Source: Aselliscus stoliczkanus
Taxonomy: Eukaryota; Chordata; Mammalia; Chiroptera; Hipposideridae
Assembly: GCA_033961575.1 (NCBI GenBank)
Contig: CM066733.1
Location: 66,710,921-66,774,920 of the forward strand
Direction of reading: 5' to 3'
Length of the DNA: 64,000 nucleotides
In this document: piece after piece, positions 11,865 to 24,460 of the stretch
How the letters are laid out: each line of letters begins with the position of its first letter
Numbering within the stretch: the stretch's first letter is position 1
Translations under genes and position numbers: made by a program
Notes under the pieces: generated by a model
Seen by the model: the letters and a program-made list of their open reading frames with translations, nothing else
What the model was told of the DNA's origin: nothing
The model's database searches: none

Positions 11865-13778
11865 ATCACCATATCTCCCCATATACCATTTCATCTTCCA
11901 AAGATGAACTCCCTAGATGAATTAAGTGTGCCCTCTCTCTCTCAATGCTTACTTTCATCCTAAGAGAGAAGATGTTTGTGGTTACTCATTGGATGTAATT
12001 GAATAGTTTCCATAGGAGTCCCACACTTTTAAAAATATGATCTGGACTCTCACGAAAAAAATATGAGCTTCACCTTGCCTGCAGTTCCAGAAAGTCCAAG
12101 AATGTTCTTAATATTCCCAATTACTCAGATACGCACAGTACATAAACCATTCGAGTTGCTTTGCAAAGTACTTGTATCTGAATTATTCAGGGTCAAGCAA
12201 AGAAAGAAATACTTGGGAAGACTACTGCATTGGGCTATGACCTCATTATTAGGGGGTCAGGACTCCAGTGCCACCCAAGGAAAAGATAATTACTTTTGTG
12301 TTTCTGGAACGGAATAAGAAGCGGGGTACCTTATCTTGTTCATGGAGCTAATAATATAAACAAGACCAGAGATTTTACTGAAGGACAAAGGTCTTAGGAA
12401 AATATTGGGTTGCCATCTCTATTTTAGATCCGGGTGTTTGCTTATATCCCGTAGACCATATTTATAGGACTTTTAATTCCTTCTTGTATTTATTAGAATT
12501 GAAGAAATAACAGAGGATCTGTGTCAATGAACATGGTTAATTTAAGAGCTCATTTGGAAGTTTTAAAGTAAACCCAATAATTAATAATGATCTAACTGTA
12601 TAAATAAAAGATTGGTGTTTTTACATTGATCAACTATTACAAAGCAATGACCGTGAGATTTAAACACACATTGTCTGTCTCTAAATTCTATGTCCGTTCC
12701 TTTTTACATACTGTCTCAAAAATAAAGACAGAGGTCATGAACATCCTATAGAGAATAATACCACACTGGTAAATTGTTATGCTTGTTTAATTCAACAAAA
12801 CTGCTATAAATTCACAGATACAGCAATTTGTATTTCTAATTTTTCCCCATGAAAATTGACTGTCAGTAGATTCTTTATATTCTTCCAAAACAGATTAGGA
12901 AATAACATCAACAAAAATGACTATCTGGAACCCTTTTTATTTGCCTCATGGAATTAATAAAATAAAACCTTGTATATATGTTCATTTGATTTTAGAGTAA
13001 TGGGTGTTTCATTAATGGAATAATATGTTAAATGAAAATAATTCTTTGTCAGACAATGATCTCTGCTGATAATATTTACTCAGAAAAGCAATTACATCTA
13101 AAAATTGTTGGTCAGAAGTCCCTGGAAAAGATGTAAATTTCAAAATGTCTGTACTATAATATCACAAATGTAATATTTGGCCCGTGATGAATTCAAATAC
13201 TAAATGCTTAGATTGTAGGTTCTTTAAAGAGAAACAACTGAACAGACTGCTAGCTGTACAAAGCACTAAATTATAGAGAGTTTACATTCCAAAGTCTGAA
13301 TTTCATTTGAAATATAAACTTACCAGCTTTCTAGAAACAAGAAAAGTGTAACACATGCCCACCAATAATATCTCAATTGAATAGACCATAAAACTGCTAT
13401 CCTGTGGTGCCTACATTTCTCACCCATAATAATATTTTCTTTATGACTCTTTAATTCTATCATTATCCCAACTATTTACTTGCTGCCTTATATTGGTTTG
13501 GCAATATAAAAATGCAATGAGCACTCTTCTTGGCTCGGGATTGTGAATATAATTGCCACTGCCTCCCAAGAAAGATGATGAACTAGCATGGGAAACTGGC
13601 TGCCCACCTGAACTCAACTCTAATGGATTAGAGAATTTAATATAACCCTGTGATAAACCCCTGGAGGAACAAACAATATGTGGCCAGCATGGTGTGTGGG
13701 TGGCAGATGGTGGATGAAAATTTAGAACAGGAAAACACTCTGGCAGTGACTTTTCTCTCTCCACATTGTTCTCTGTAG
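11865..13778. other. Unique AT-rich non-coding stretch
   Basis: No recognised repeat or gene. Open frames at 12063-12317 (84 codons) and 13441-13764 minus (107 codons) have no recognisable domains and no supporting signals. I treat them as chance. Confidence 0.45.
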
Positions 13779-13896
13779 ACCTCTGACCACCCTGACTGCT
13801 GTGGGGTGGGATCCGCCAGCCAGTAGCTATGGCAAGGTTTTATGGTGCAAACAGCTGCTCAGCTATGACAAGAAGCAAATACCACATTGCTGGCAG
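13779..13896 (+). other. Candidate exon-like segment (118 bp)
   Basis: A pyrimidine-rich tract ending in an acceptor (CTCTGTAG, AG at 13777-13778) precedes the segment, and a strong donor (CAG|GTAAGC, GT at 13897-13898) follows it. The segment is GC-richer than its surroundings and is not part of a repeat I know. Two frames stay open through much of it. The length is not a multiple of three. I do not recognise the encoded peptide in any frame. It could be a coding exon, a lncRNA exon or chance. Confidence 0.2.
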
Positions 13897-13898
13897 GT

Positions 13899-14879
13899 AA
13901 GCAATGGTCCCCTGAGCATTCACTTCTTCCCTAGGTCTACTCATCTCCACTCTTCACACAGGCTTTTGTCCAGTAGGACTTCCCTCTCTTAGCCCAATCA
14001 GAAAGTGGTTTGTCATACCAATTTGGTCTCGTTTCCTCTAACTCTGTTTTGTAATATTAAGTAGATTATAATTGTAACTTAAAAAATAAATTGTACTAAT
14101 CTATGCTTCATTTGCCGGAATTTTTATTTTATCTTACATTTGGAGCTCAGATATTTGAAATTTAGAGGTAAATTCTGTCCGAGTCCTGCTCAGTGTTCTG
14201 ATGGCAGAATATCAATTCATTCTTATAGAGGAGGAATAGATCTCACTGATAGAAAATTACTAGCCTAATGGAAACAACTCCATTATGGGCTGGGTAATCC
14301 ATCCAAGATGGCATGGATAATCCATTATTCTGAGAAAAATCACTGAACCATACCACACTACATGAAACTACATTTCTAAAAGTTTAACATCAGTAGAAGG
14401 TAACAGTTTATCACTACATTAATGAGTCATTCTGTCCTAAATCTTCAATATTAGCCTTGACTAAATTGTCTTCTGAAAACAAAACAAAAATAATGTCTCT
14501 TAATTTGGATATTTTGATATCTGGAAAGAATGGTGAATTAGCCCATTTTCACATTAGCAAAAAGTTGTTTATACAACACAGTAATGCCCTCTGTAAGAAG
14601 GTAAACAGAAAACATTTTTAAGGTCTGTCATGAGAAAGAGACTGAGGGGTAGTGATAGAGAGACCATTAAAAATGGAGAGCTGATCCCCCCAAAAAAAAA
14701 AAAAAATGGAGAGCTGAAACCAAACAAGTCATTTCCAACCTAACAAGAGAAAAAGAAAAATAACATGGGAATGCATAAATTTTCTTGAGACCTTCAGAAA
14801 GTTAAATTCACAAAACCAAGAAAACTGAATTCCAAAAAGCAACAAGAACATCCAAGGAGATACTGGGGCACACCAGCTG
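13899..14879. other. Unique non-coding stretch
   Basis: No gene or repeat family recognised. A short direct repeat of an AATGGAGAGCTGA motif sits at about 14672-14684 and 14705-14717, separated by C and A runs, which suggests a small local duplication or a slipped A-tail. Confidence 0.4.
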
Positions 14880-17830
14880 TTTTGTTAAATGGGTAAAATG
14901 AAGTGGATGAATAGATTAAAAAAAAAAAAAAGATCCAATAATATGTTCCACACAAGAGATTCACATTAGCTTTAAGGGAATACATACAATAGGTTGAAAG
15001 TGAAGGGATAGAAAAAGATATTCCATGCAAGTGGTAACCAAAATAGAGCAGGAATTGTTATACTTACATCAGATAAAATAGAACTTCAGTCAAAAATCTG
15101 TCAAAAGAGACAAAGAAGGTAAGGATATAATGATAAAGGACTTAATTTATCAAGAGGATAGAACAACTAAATATATACACTCTCAACATTGGAGCACCTA
15201 CATACATAATTACAAAAGCAAATATTAACAGTGCTGAAGGGAGAAATAGACAGCAATACAATAACGTTAGGGACCTTCAGTATCCCACTTTCAACAGTGG
15301 ATAGATCACCCAGACAGAAAATACAGAAACAGCAGATGTAGATCAAAACATTTAAACTAACAACAGTAGAATACACATTCTTTTCGATCGCACACAGAAC
15401 GTTCTGCAAGATAAATCATATGTTGGGCCACAAATATCAAATTTAAGAAGATTAAAATCATATCTAGTATCTTTTTCAACCAGAGTGGTGTGAAACTAGA
15501 AATGGATAACAAGAGGAAAACTAAAATTCATGAATACAGGGGAATTAAATAACACATTCCTGAAAATTGGTTGAAGGAGATATCAAAATTGAAATCAGCA
15601 AGTGTCTTGAGACAAATGAAAATAAAAACACAACATACCAAAACTTATTGGATACAGCAAAGATAGTTCTAAAAGGGATGTTTATAATGATAAATGCCTA
15701 CATTAAGAAAAAATGGAAAATCTCAAATAAACAACATAACTTCATACCTCAATTAGAAAAAGAACAAACTATGACCAAAGTTAGCTAAAATAAAGAAATA
15801 AGAAAGAGTAGGAGTAAATGGAGACTATAAAGACAATAAAAAAAAAACAATGGAACTGAATTGGTTTTTTGACAAACCTTTAGCTAGACTAAAAAGAAGG
15901 AGAGGACTCAAATTTAAAATAATTATAAATGAAACAGGAGACATTACAACTGACACCACGGAAATGCGAAGGATGGTAAAGTTACTAAGAAAAATTATAC
16001 ACCCAAAAATTTGATAACCTAAAAGAAATGGATAAATTCCTAGAAATACACAACCTAGCAAGACTGAATCACGAAGAAATTGAAAACCAAAACAGACCAT
16101 AATGAGTCAGGAGATTGAAAAATTAATCAAAAACCTCACAGCACAGAAAGGCCCAGGACCTCATAGGTTCAGGGGTGGATTCTACCAAACATTCAATACC
16201 AACCCTTCTCAAACTTTCCCAAATAGTTGAAGAGGAGGAAACTCTCTCAAGCTCATGCTATGAGGCCAGCATTACCCTGATAACAAAGTGAGATAATGAC
16301 ATTACAGAAAAAGAAAATAATAGGCAATTATCTTTGATAAATACAGATGGAAAAAATGCTCAATAGAATACTAGCAAACTGAGTTCAACAGGACATTAAA
16401 AAGATAATACACCATGATCATGTGGGATTTACACCTGGAATACAAGTATGGTTCAACATATGCAAATCAATAAACATGATTTACCACATTAATAGAAAGA
16501 AGGATAAAAATTATATGAACCTCTCGATAGATACAAAAAAGGCATTTGACAAAATATAACATTGTTTCATGATAAAAGCTATCAACAAATTGGATACGTA
16601 AGAAACATACTTCAACTTAAAGAAGACCACATGACAAACCCACAGCTAACACTATATTCAATGGTAAAATGCTGAAAGCTTTTCCTCTGAAATCGGAGCC
16701 AGGTAAGAATTCACACTCTCACCTCTCCTACTTAACATTGTACTGCAAGTTCTAGCAAGAACCATCAGGCATGAAAAAGAAAGAAAAGGTACCTAAACCA
16801 GGAAGGAAGAAGTAAAATTCTCTCTATTTGCAGATTACATGATGTTATATACAGAAAACCCTAAAGACTCCACAAAAAAAATCGTTAGACCTAATAAATT
16901 AATTCAGTAAAGTTGCAGAATACAAAATCAGCATACAAAAATTAGTTGCTTTTCTATATACTTACAGTGAAATATCTGAAAGAGAGAAAAAAAGCAATCC
17001 CATTTGTAATAATATCAGAAATAAAATAGAAATAAATTTAAACAATGAAGTGAAAGATCTGTACACTAAAAGCTATAAGATATTGATGAAAGAAATTGAC
17101 TATGACACAAATGGAAAGCTATCCGTGTTCATGCATGGATAAGAAGAATTAATATTGCTAAAATGTCCATACTATTTAAAGCTATTTATAGATTCAATAC
17201 AATCACTAGCAAAACTCCAATGGCAATTTTCACAGAAATAGAAAAAACAATCCTAAAATTCATATGGAATCACAAAAAGCCCTGAATAGCCAAAGCAATC
17301 ATGGGAAAACAAAACAAAGTGGGAGCCACACACTTCATTTCAAACCATACTACAATGCTATAGTAATCAAAACAGTATGGCACTTACATAAAATCAGACA
17401 AATAGATTAAAGAAATAGAACAGAATTGATACAGAAACCCATTCATGTGTGGTCAACTAATATTTAACAAGGGAACCAACAATACTCAATGGGTATAAGA
17501 TAGTCTTTTCAATAGTGGTTCTGTGAAACCTCGATATTCACATGCAAAAGAATGAAATTGGACCCCTATTTTATACTACATGCAAAAATTCTCTCAAAAG
17601 ATACTAAAGACTTAAATACAACACCTAAACTATAAAACTCCTAAGAAGAAACACATAGAAAAAAACTCTATAACGTAACTCCTGGCAACAATGTTTTGGA
17701 TATGACACCAAAAGCACAAGCAACAAAAGCAAAGCTAAACAATTGGAATTGTATCAATAAATACCTTGTCTGCAAATTATTTAACAAAGAATTAAGCAAT
17801 ATCAAAGGGACACCAAGAAAGATCCTGACA
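14880..17830 (+). pseudogene. Decayed L1 ORF2 (older L1M type), sense
   Basis: Continuous L1 ORF2 wording runs from about 14900, starting with the endonuclease-to-RT part ('gaaagtgaagggatag', then text like 'atagatcacccagacag'), through the RT palm and on toward the C-terminal part, where it stops near 17830 without the usual ORF2 end. The frame is broken by many stops and indels; the longest open pieces are 73 to 91 codons. The RT catalytic FADD motif reads FADY at 16827-16838, so the second aspartate is lost. This is a dead fossil LINE truncated at both ends. Confidence 0.85.
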
Positions 17831-18915
17831 GCTTTGCCACTTCCATCAATATTTCTTCTTCTTCTTCCTCCTCACTCATTAAGGCTGAGTCACTGTTTTA
17901 TTCTTCAAAATAGATTCTTATGATTTTGCACGTATAAGTTGCTTTAGGAATATTTAAAAATGCCGCATAGCTCTCACCCTGGAGCTGAAACTGTCAGGGG
18001 CACATTGTAATACTTTTTGGCAATTTTCCTAAAATAGGATCCCCTGCAAGTTCTTCCCTCCTGCTCTCCATTCTTCGTGCCCAGTCACTTCCTTCTTCTC
18101 TGTTATATTTTCAGATGACAAGGAATTCTATTCTCTCTCAGGCTCTGCCAGACTGTCCTCCATGAATCACCCTGACATCAGGGCTTCCCTCTCTTCATTT
18201 CTTTTTACTGGTTTGTTCAGTTTTGCTGCAATTTTCCAAGAAGAAGGGTGTTCCTGTGATGTTGCTATTCGATGAGCAATTTTTGTATGTGTTCTGAATA
18301 AGAATCCATTTGCTAGAAAAATTTAGTCCAAGTGTAAAGCAAAATTTTCTCTTCAAAGTGAACTATACTACTTAGAAACAAAATAGATTTACCCAAATGG
18401 GGGTGGGTAGACCCAGGACTCAAGCTAGTAAGGTGTTTATCAAGCCTGTGTTAATGTGAAATGACATCAAATAATAATCAAATGCTTTGTGGTGGGACCA
18501 GTTTATTTCCCCATATTTGATCACTGTGAAATGGAACGTTTTTCATTACTTTTTGCAAAAAAAGGTACATTTTAATTATTTTTTGCTAAAATACAACAGC
18601 ATAACATATTTTGATGCTGCTATATGAGTACTGAACTTTTATTACATAAAATATAGTCTCAACATTAGATGCACAAGAACTCAAAGATGAGATGCTGGCA
18701 AAGCTATTCCTGTGAGTCAGAAAAATCATTTTTATCTCCTTCATTTGCCAGAGATTGCTTCATAATGAACCAACATGAGAAACAATTCTAAGTGAACTGC
18801 TGACAAGTTAAATGGGTCCATGTAATTGGCATTTGGGGAGATATTTTCAGCCTGTTTGCTAAAAGGGTACAACTCAAGTATGGAATGAAAACGTCCTCAT
18901 TTGATTAGAATTAGT
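17831..18915. other. Unique non-coding stretch
   Basis: No gene or repeat family recognised. A pyrimidine-rich TTC run lies at about 17850-17875. Confidence 0.4.
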
Positions 18916-19115
18916 TATTTTCAGATAGTGGAAAGTGCATGAACTTTGGAGTAAGACAGACATGCAGTGAATCATGTACAACACTAGCCACAGTTTTTGT
19001 CATTTATAAAATGGGAATAATTAAATTTATCTTGAAATATTGCTGTTAGTATAAGTGATAAGGTATATAAATTATCTATTATGTTTATTGACACATAGAA
19101 AATGGCCAATAAATA
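18916..19115 (+). repeat. MIR SINE
   Basis: The segment follows the MIR order: 'gtggaaagtgcatgaactttggagtaagacagac' style head, a central 'tttataaaatgggaata' phrase at about 19003-19020, and an 'atagaaaatggccaataaatag' style tail. It is diverged and has no clear flanking duplication, as expected for an ancient SINE. Confidence 0.75.
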
Positions 19116-20890
19116 GTATTGCTAAAAGTGAAAATTTCTTTAAAAAATGAGGCATAAGTAACACCTTTCCTTAAAAGCTAATTTGGGCCTTAAATAGAGA
19201 TTAAAAGGGGCCAAGGGAGATTATGCTTCCTTAATTCTTACTGTGTCTCTGGCTGCTGTGCAAATGTATGCTTCAATAGTTGCAAAGCTAAATTAAATAT
19301 TGAATTGAACTAAATAAAATCATTAATATTAAAGACAAAATATCACTTTTACTTCAAAATGTTTGCACCGATGTTTATATGCAAAATGTTACCAATGTTT
19401 ATAAAACCATTTTGAATTTTGTTCTGTAACTCTCTGTTCCTAATTTCATCTGCTTGGGAAAATCTGATAAATCTGGTGGAAATTGAGTCGGCATTCTGTT
19501 CTTACCCTACACAAAGTTTCTGGACCCCTTGTGAATTTGTGAGTTACACTGTTTCCAAAAGCTTCCTGAAATTTCACAAAAGTTCAGTCACTGCGTTTCC
19601 ACTCACAGGCCATTAGGGGGGAAAATGATATTTAATAGCATTAAATAGGAATGTCAATGACCCCTAAGACACCACAGATATAGCTAAGTTATGCATTAAA
19701 GCTCAGCAAATGAGAAATTGAAAGGAAGGTCAGCACATTTGGTGAGTTGTCGTTTTAAGTTCTTCATCAGTGAGACTTTAAATTACTTTTAAAAATCAAA
19801 ATGAAAGATTTACATAATTAACTGAGTTGGGTTTGTTTGGTTTTTCCCCTTAATTAACTGCAGACATAATGTTCTATTCTTCAGTTTCATTTAAATTCAG
19901 TTTAAAATATCATTCTTAAAGGTCATTTCTAAAGATGGGAAAACCATCTTGATTTACACTAATTTATATGAAGAGTTCATAGGCAAATACCTAGAAAAGC
20001 AAATTAACATTTGATGATTCTGAACTGTAAGAGCCAGGCAAGCTTCTAGCAACAAAGTCCCAGCTCTTCATGTCAGATCAGTTTCCACATATCAAGGACT
20101 CTTTGTGCTTTCTCACACTGAATAAAATTTAGGTATTAGAAAGTAATCCATCATTGAGATTACTTAATAACATTGTGAATATATATGTATATGTGCATGT
20201 ACGTATACACATGTACACGCACATACATATAAAATTTCTGTACCTAGAATAAAGGTTCTGAATATCAAGTACTAAAGTAAATGAAAAAATAATTTAATAG
20301 ACATCTAATTTTAAATCCCTTTAAGAGTTGTTTGAAGTTTTCATTTTGTTTTTCTTGACATATTGCTCAATTAATTTTTAAAATTAGTAAGTACTATGGC
20401 TTTATATAGTGGGAGTTTATCTTGGCTGCTGTTGCCTTTTATTTCCTTCTCGGTCTAGACTTTCTCATCTTATAGTTCTAATTTTATTACTCACAAATGC
20501 ATTTCTAGTTTCTTCAATGGTTCATTTTCTTGCTAGTATACTTACTTCCTTATCAAGAGTGAAAACAGTTATTATTTCCATACTCCTGCCCACAATTTTT
20601 TCTGAATCCAGGTACACTTCCTCCTGCCATAGCATCACTGGCAAGGTGATTTGTTTGTAACTGCTGTTTCACCCCTAGTTGGAATTGAATCCATTCATAC
20701 AAATTCTGCTTTTAAATAGATTTTATAATAAGAAAAGTATTCTAAGAGGCTCCTGTGCACACAGTATTTGCATAAAGAAATAATGAGAAGCATGACATTA
20801 AATTAGGGACTGGTAGAACAAAGCCAGGTTATTTAGAGGTCATAAAACACAATGTCTAGTTTATAAAAGAAAGAAACTAATTCTGAAGCA
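19116..20890. other. Unique AT-rich non-coding stretch
   Basis: No gene or known repeat recognised. It contains an alternating purine-pyrimidine imperfect palindrome at 20179-20230. The 83-codon open frame at 20409-20660 has no recognisable domain. Confidence 0.45.
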
Positions 20891-21440
20891 AAATTTGTCC
20901 TGGAAGTGTAAAAGCAAATCTAAAATGGAGTCACTTATGTCAAAAACAAAATGAGGGCCAGCCGAGTGGCACGATGGTTAAGTGCTGGCCTGGGAAGCCA
21001 GCGGCCCTGGTTCAGGTCCCACATATGAGGGCCAGTGACACTGCCTTCAAAAAAAAAAAAATGAAAGTGTCAGCGCATGCACTTAAAGGAAAGATAAGCT
21101 AACCTTACATGAATTTATAGGTCCTCTCAGAAATCAACAGAGGAGACCAGCCAATCCCCGAATGCCAAGTCTGTTCATTCCATGTGTGGACTTTCTTGTT
21201 CCCCTGACTCAGCTACCTTGATCCAAACAGGGAAGAAGACAGCCAATCAGCTGAAAAAGCCATATAACTTCTGCAATTACCTCATAAAAATCCCTTCATT
21301 GGTGAGCAACTTGGAACTCATTGCTCCCAAAGCTTTGAGATCCCCAGCTGGCAGATTGAAAGCATTACAATAAACTCAACTTTCTGTTTTGTTTTATTTA
21401 CTACGCAGAGTTTGGTTTTTGACAAAAGGGAACAATAAAG
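20891..21440 (+). mobile_element. Class-I-like LTR, interrupted by a SINE
   Basis: The left part carries an 'aaaatggagtca' phrase common in class I ERV LTRs. The right part has a compact regulatory end: a 'cataaaaatccc' TATA-like site near 21284, then an AATAAA signal at about 21369-21374 and a T-rich tail. The SINE at 20955-21061 splits it. The exact ends are uncertain and no internal region is attached, so it is probably a solo LTR. No family name is assigned. Confidence 0.5.
20955..21061 (+). mobile_element. Short-form tRNA-derived SINE
   Basis: A roughly 100-bp tRNA-like head with A-box-like (TGGCACGATGG) and B-box-like (GGTTCAGGTCC) elements is followed directly by poly(A). It matches only the first part of the long SINE at 1604. 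Flanks share an AAAATGA repeat. It lies inside a class-I-like LTR and is therefore younger than it. Confidence 0.85.
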
Positions 21441-21984
21441 GAGAACAAAAGGAAGCATATAGGAGTCTACATTTATTTCTAACTTGAAGAGGTAATAAGA
21501 AATGAAATATTCTAATGGGTATTTGTGAGTTATAAACTAGAAAACATTTTTAAAAATAAGTTTGACTCTCAGTAAAATAATACATGTTTCTTTACGTGTA
21601 AGAAAAGTTTCAAACGGGAAAAGACTATGGAAGCCTATAATTGAAGACTATTAGACTGCAGTGGTAAGATTTACAAAATATATAATTCTATGTAAGGATT
21701 TCCTAAGCTATGAGTGACTGTGTGCTTTGAGGGATAGAAATGTCACTACAGAATTTCAAGAAAACAGTAAGTGAAGAGTGAGCTAGGGATTTTCCAACAG
21801 TTTTAACTACTCTTAGAACTTGAAAAGAGAAAAGATACTCTCATTTTGCCCAAATATTTTACTTTGAAACTAATACCATATGTGTTTTCAAGTATTGTGA
21901 CTCATTAGGTCTTATCAAAAACATTACGCACAAGTCCTTGTCTGAATGATAAACACTTTGTAAAGTACCAAGGAAAGAAATTAA
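21441..21984. other. Non-coding stretch, nothing recognised
   Basis: AT-rich unique DNA without a recognised repeat, gene or regulatory feature. Confidence 0.4.
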
Positions 21985-22660
21985 TTTACACATGCCATCC
22001 GGAGCAGCTCAGAAGATGGCGGAAATGGGCAGGAGAGGCTGCTGCCAGAAGCTGTCTTCCCAGATGGAAGCCAGATCCCAGGGTATGTAGGGAGATATCC
22101 TGAGGCCAGCAGGAGAGCTCAGATGAGAAACACCTGGGTGCCCCTGCGCAGGTAGCGCTCATCCCAGTCTCACCAGTAAGGAGTCTGGCTCACACCGCCA
22201 ATTTAGCAAACCCCAATCCTCATAAATGACTCTGGCCACTTGTCACAGTCACAGTGCCTGGAAGCTCACCCCAGGGGCTCGGGCAGGGCAGGTGGGGGGA
22301 GAGAGGAGGGATGTTGGAAACCTGGCTCTGGCACAGGGGCTGTGCAGGGTCAGGACCCCTAGACGCCTGAAGGTTGGGAGTGAACTACGCATACGCGGGC
22401 TTCAAGTCTGTCGACTTCTGGGCGGCTAAAGAGCAGGGGTAGCAACTCAGCTTTCTGGTGTGGGCTCCTGGGACTCCAATCCCACGTCTGCCAAGGTCCA
22501 AAGCCATAGCAATCCAACAGGCCCATTTCATTCGGGCCAGTTTTTGCTCTGCGCAGTGCCCAGAGCAGCAATGGACCTAGAAGGCATCCCCAGACCTCAG
22601 CTGCCTGTTCCCACAGCCTTCTCTGAGGAACAGCCTCAGGCAATTGCGCTCCCTTTTTGA
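21985..22660 (+). mobile_element. GC-rich L1 5'UTR-like block
   Basis: This 675-bp block is far richer in G and C than its surroundings. It begins with an 'agaagatggcggaaat' style phrase reminiscent of L1 5'UTRs and contains several CpGs. It is followed without a gap by the sense 3' end of an L1 ORF2 (from 22664). The overlapping open frames on both strands (up to 107 codons) have no recognised domains. The L1 5'UTR identity is inferred from composition, the start motif and its junction with L1; it could instead be an unrelated CpG-rich unit. Confidence 0.4.
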
Positions 22661-23415
22661 GAATGTAAATTGGTTCAATCATTATTAAAAACAGTAAGGA
22701 GGTTCCTGAAATTTTTCAAAATAAACTACAATATGATCCAGCAATTCCACTTCTGGGTACGTAACCAAAGGAAATGAAAACCAAATGATATGGAAAAGAT
22801 ACATGCGCTCCCATTCATACTGCAGTATTATTCACAGTAGCCAAGATATTAAAAAACCTAAGTGTCTGTAATTGGATGAGTGGATAAGAAGATGTGATGT
22901 ATGTATATACAATGGAATATTATTCAACCATAAGAAAAGAAGTCCTGCCAGTTATAACAACATGGATGGACCTTCATGGCATTATGCTAAGTGAGCTAAG
23001 TCAGAGAAAAGTGAATACTATATGATGTCACAAATATGCAGAAGTTTTAAAAAGCCAAACTGGTAAAAAGAAAGACTAGAATGGTAATCACCGAAGGCTG
23101 GGGGTTGGGAAATTGGGAATACGTTGTTTAAGGGTACAAACTTAGAATTAGTAGATAAATAAGTCCTGGAGATCAAATGCACTGCATATTGATTAAGACA
23201 ACAATACTATAGTATAAACTTCAAAATTGCTAATAAACTAGATCTTACTTGTTATCACTACAAAAAAAAAATTATTATGTGAAGTGATAGAGGTGTTAGC
23301 TAACATTACAGTGGTAATCATATTGCAATGTATCATTATATTAAATCAACATATTTTACACCTTAAACCCATACAATGTTCTATGTCAGTTATATCTCAG
23401 TAAAAACCATCTTAA
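22661..23415 (+). mobile_element. L1 ORF2 3' end and 3'UTR (older L1M/MA type), sense
   Basis: The text follows the C-terminal part of ORF2 ('aatgtaaattggttc', 'gatccagcaattccacttctgggt', 'acaatggaatattattcaacc' like phrases) and continues through the ORF2 end into a 3'UTR and A-rich tail near 23405-23422. ORF2 is frameshifted and inactive. The ORF1 and RT portions are missing, as the GC-rich block joins directly at about 22661. Confidence 0.85.
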
Positions 23416-23426
23416 AAAAAAATAGA

Positions 23427-23876
23427 GGGCCGACCGAGTGGCGCATTGGTTAAGAGCTGGTTTTGGGACGCCAGCGGCCCCGGTTCGGATCCCACATATG
23501 AGGGCCAGTGACACTGTCCTTTACAGCTAACAACAGCTCCACCTGGAGCTGGGCTGCATGCCCCGGCGATAGTGTATGTTGCAGCCCCTGCAGTGGGCTG
23601 CCATGGGCTACAGTGAGTGGCCGGCAGCCAGCGTGAGCAGCTGGCAGCCAGCGTGAGCTGCCAATAGCCGCAGTGAGCGACCATCCAGAGGCTGGTGACC
23701 TATCTGCCTCATCCGGGAAGAGCGCAATGATGATACCAACATGGGCCAGTGAAGCAACGTCCTCCGCAACTAGACTGAAGAACAAAAGGACAGCAACTTT
23801 TCTGTTCCCCTTCCCTGATTCCCCAACGCTGTTCCCCTCCCCCAATTCCCCAATAAAATCTTAAAAAAAAAAAAAA
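23427..23876 (+). mobile_element. Long-form tRNA-derived SINE
   Basis: The second full long-form copy. A box TGGCGCATTGG (23439-23449), B box GGTTCGGATCC (23482-23492), the doubled GCAGCCAGCGTGAGC body motif (about 23625-23660), an AATAAA signal near 23852 and a poly(A) tail (23863-23876). Both flanks share an A-rich AAATAGA sequence, consistent with insertion into the tail of the preceding L1. Open frames of 90 and 131 codons on the minus strand are by-products of the repeat. Confidence 0.88.
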
Positions 23877-24226
23877 TAGAACTTATTGCACATTGCTGTA
23901 TCTCTGACCCTGCAACACATTTTTTACTGTACATTTATTCGTTTATTAATATGTTTTTCAGTTCTGTTTTCATCTGACTTCCAGAATACTATTCCTGAGA
24001 TTATGTAATATAATATCTTTTTTCAAAATAATTAATATCATGACAATATAGAGTTCAGATAGCATTCTTTTCTCTATGATACAAAAATATTTTACATTAC
24101 CATGGATGTGAAATGTTTATGTTAAAATTTTATAAAGTGACTTTAATGTCACTTTTATCTCTATAATTAATGAATATATGATATATATTCCAGTGCAGCC
24201 ATTTTCAGGATGTTTTAGATCATATA
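23877..24226. other. Non-coding stretch, nothing recognised
   Basis: AT-rich DNA between a SINE and a mariner-type MITE. No feature recognised. Confidence 0.4.
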
Positions 24227-24460
24227 CAGAGTATGCCAAAAAATGTATACACATTTTAAGAAAGGAAAAAACTCTATTAATATATACCAATAACAAAAGA
24301 TGAATACAAGTCATGTTTGACTTCTGCAATTACAAGAGGTACTCAAAGTGGTTATTATCAGCATCCAGACACTTCTGATTATGGCGAGTTAGTGTTTAAG
24401 CAATGTTGACCAAAGTGTTAACATCTCTTACAATGTGCATACAATTTTTTGGCACCTCAG
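24227..24460 (-). mobile_element. Internally deleted mariner-type DNA transposon (MITE, 234 bp)
   Basis: TA dinucleotides flank the element (24225-24226 and 24461-24462), the Tc1/mariner target duplication. The ends form an inverted repeat: the left end reads CAGAGTATGCCAAAAAATG and the reverse of the right end begins CTGAGGTGCCAAAAAATTG. The minus strand across about 24320-24400 encodes a peptide resembling the C-terminal tail of mariner transposases (a short NQKCLDAD-like run followed by a stop). The catalytic core is absent, so the element is non-autonomous. Confidence 0.75.

Noticed and set aside
13441..13764. 107-codon minus-strand open frame
   Set aside because: No domain, no splice or start context; it lies just upstream of the plus-strand exon candidate and is likely chance.
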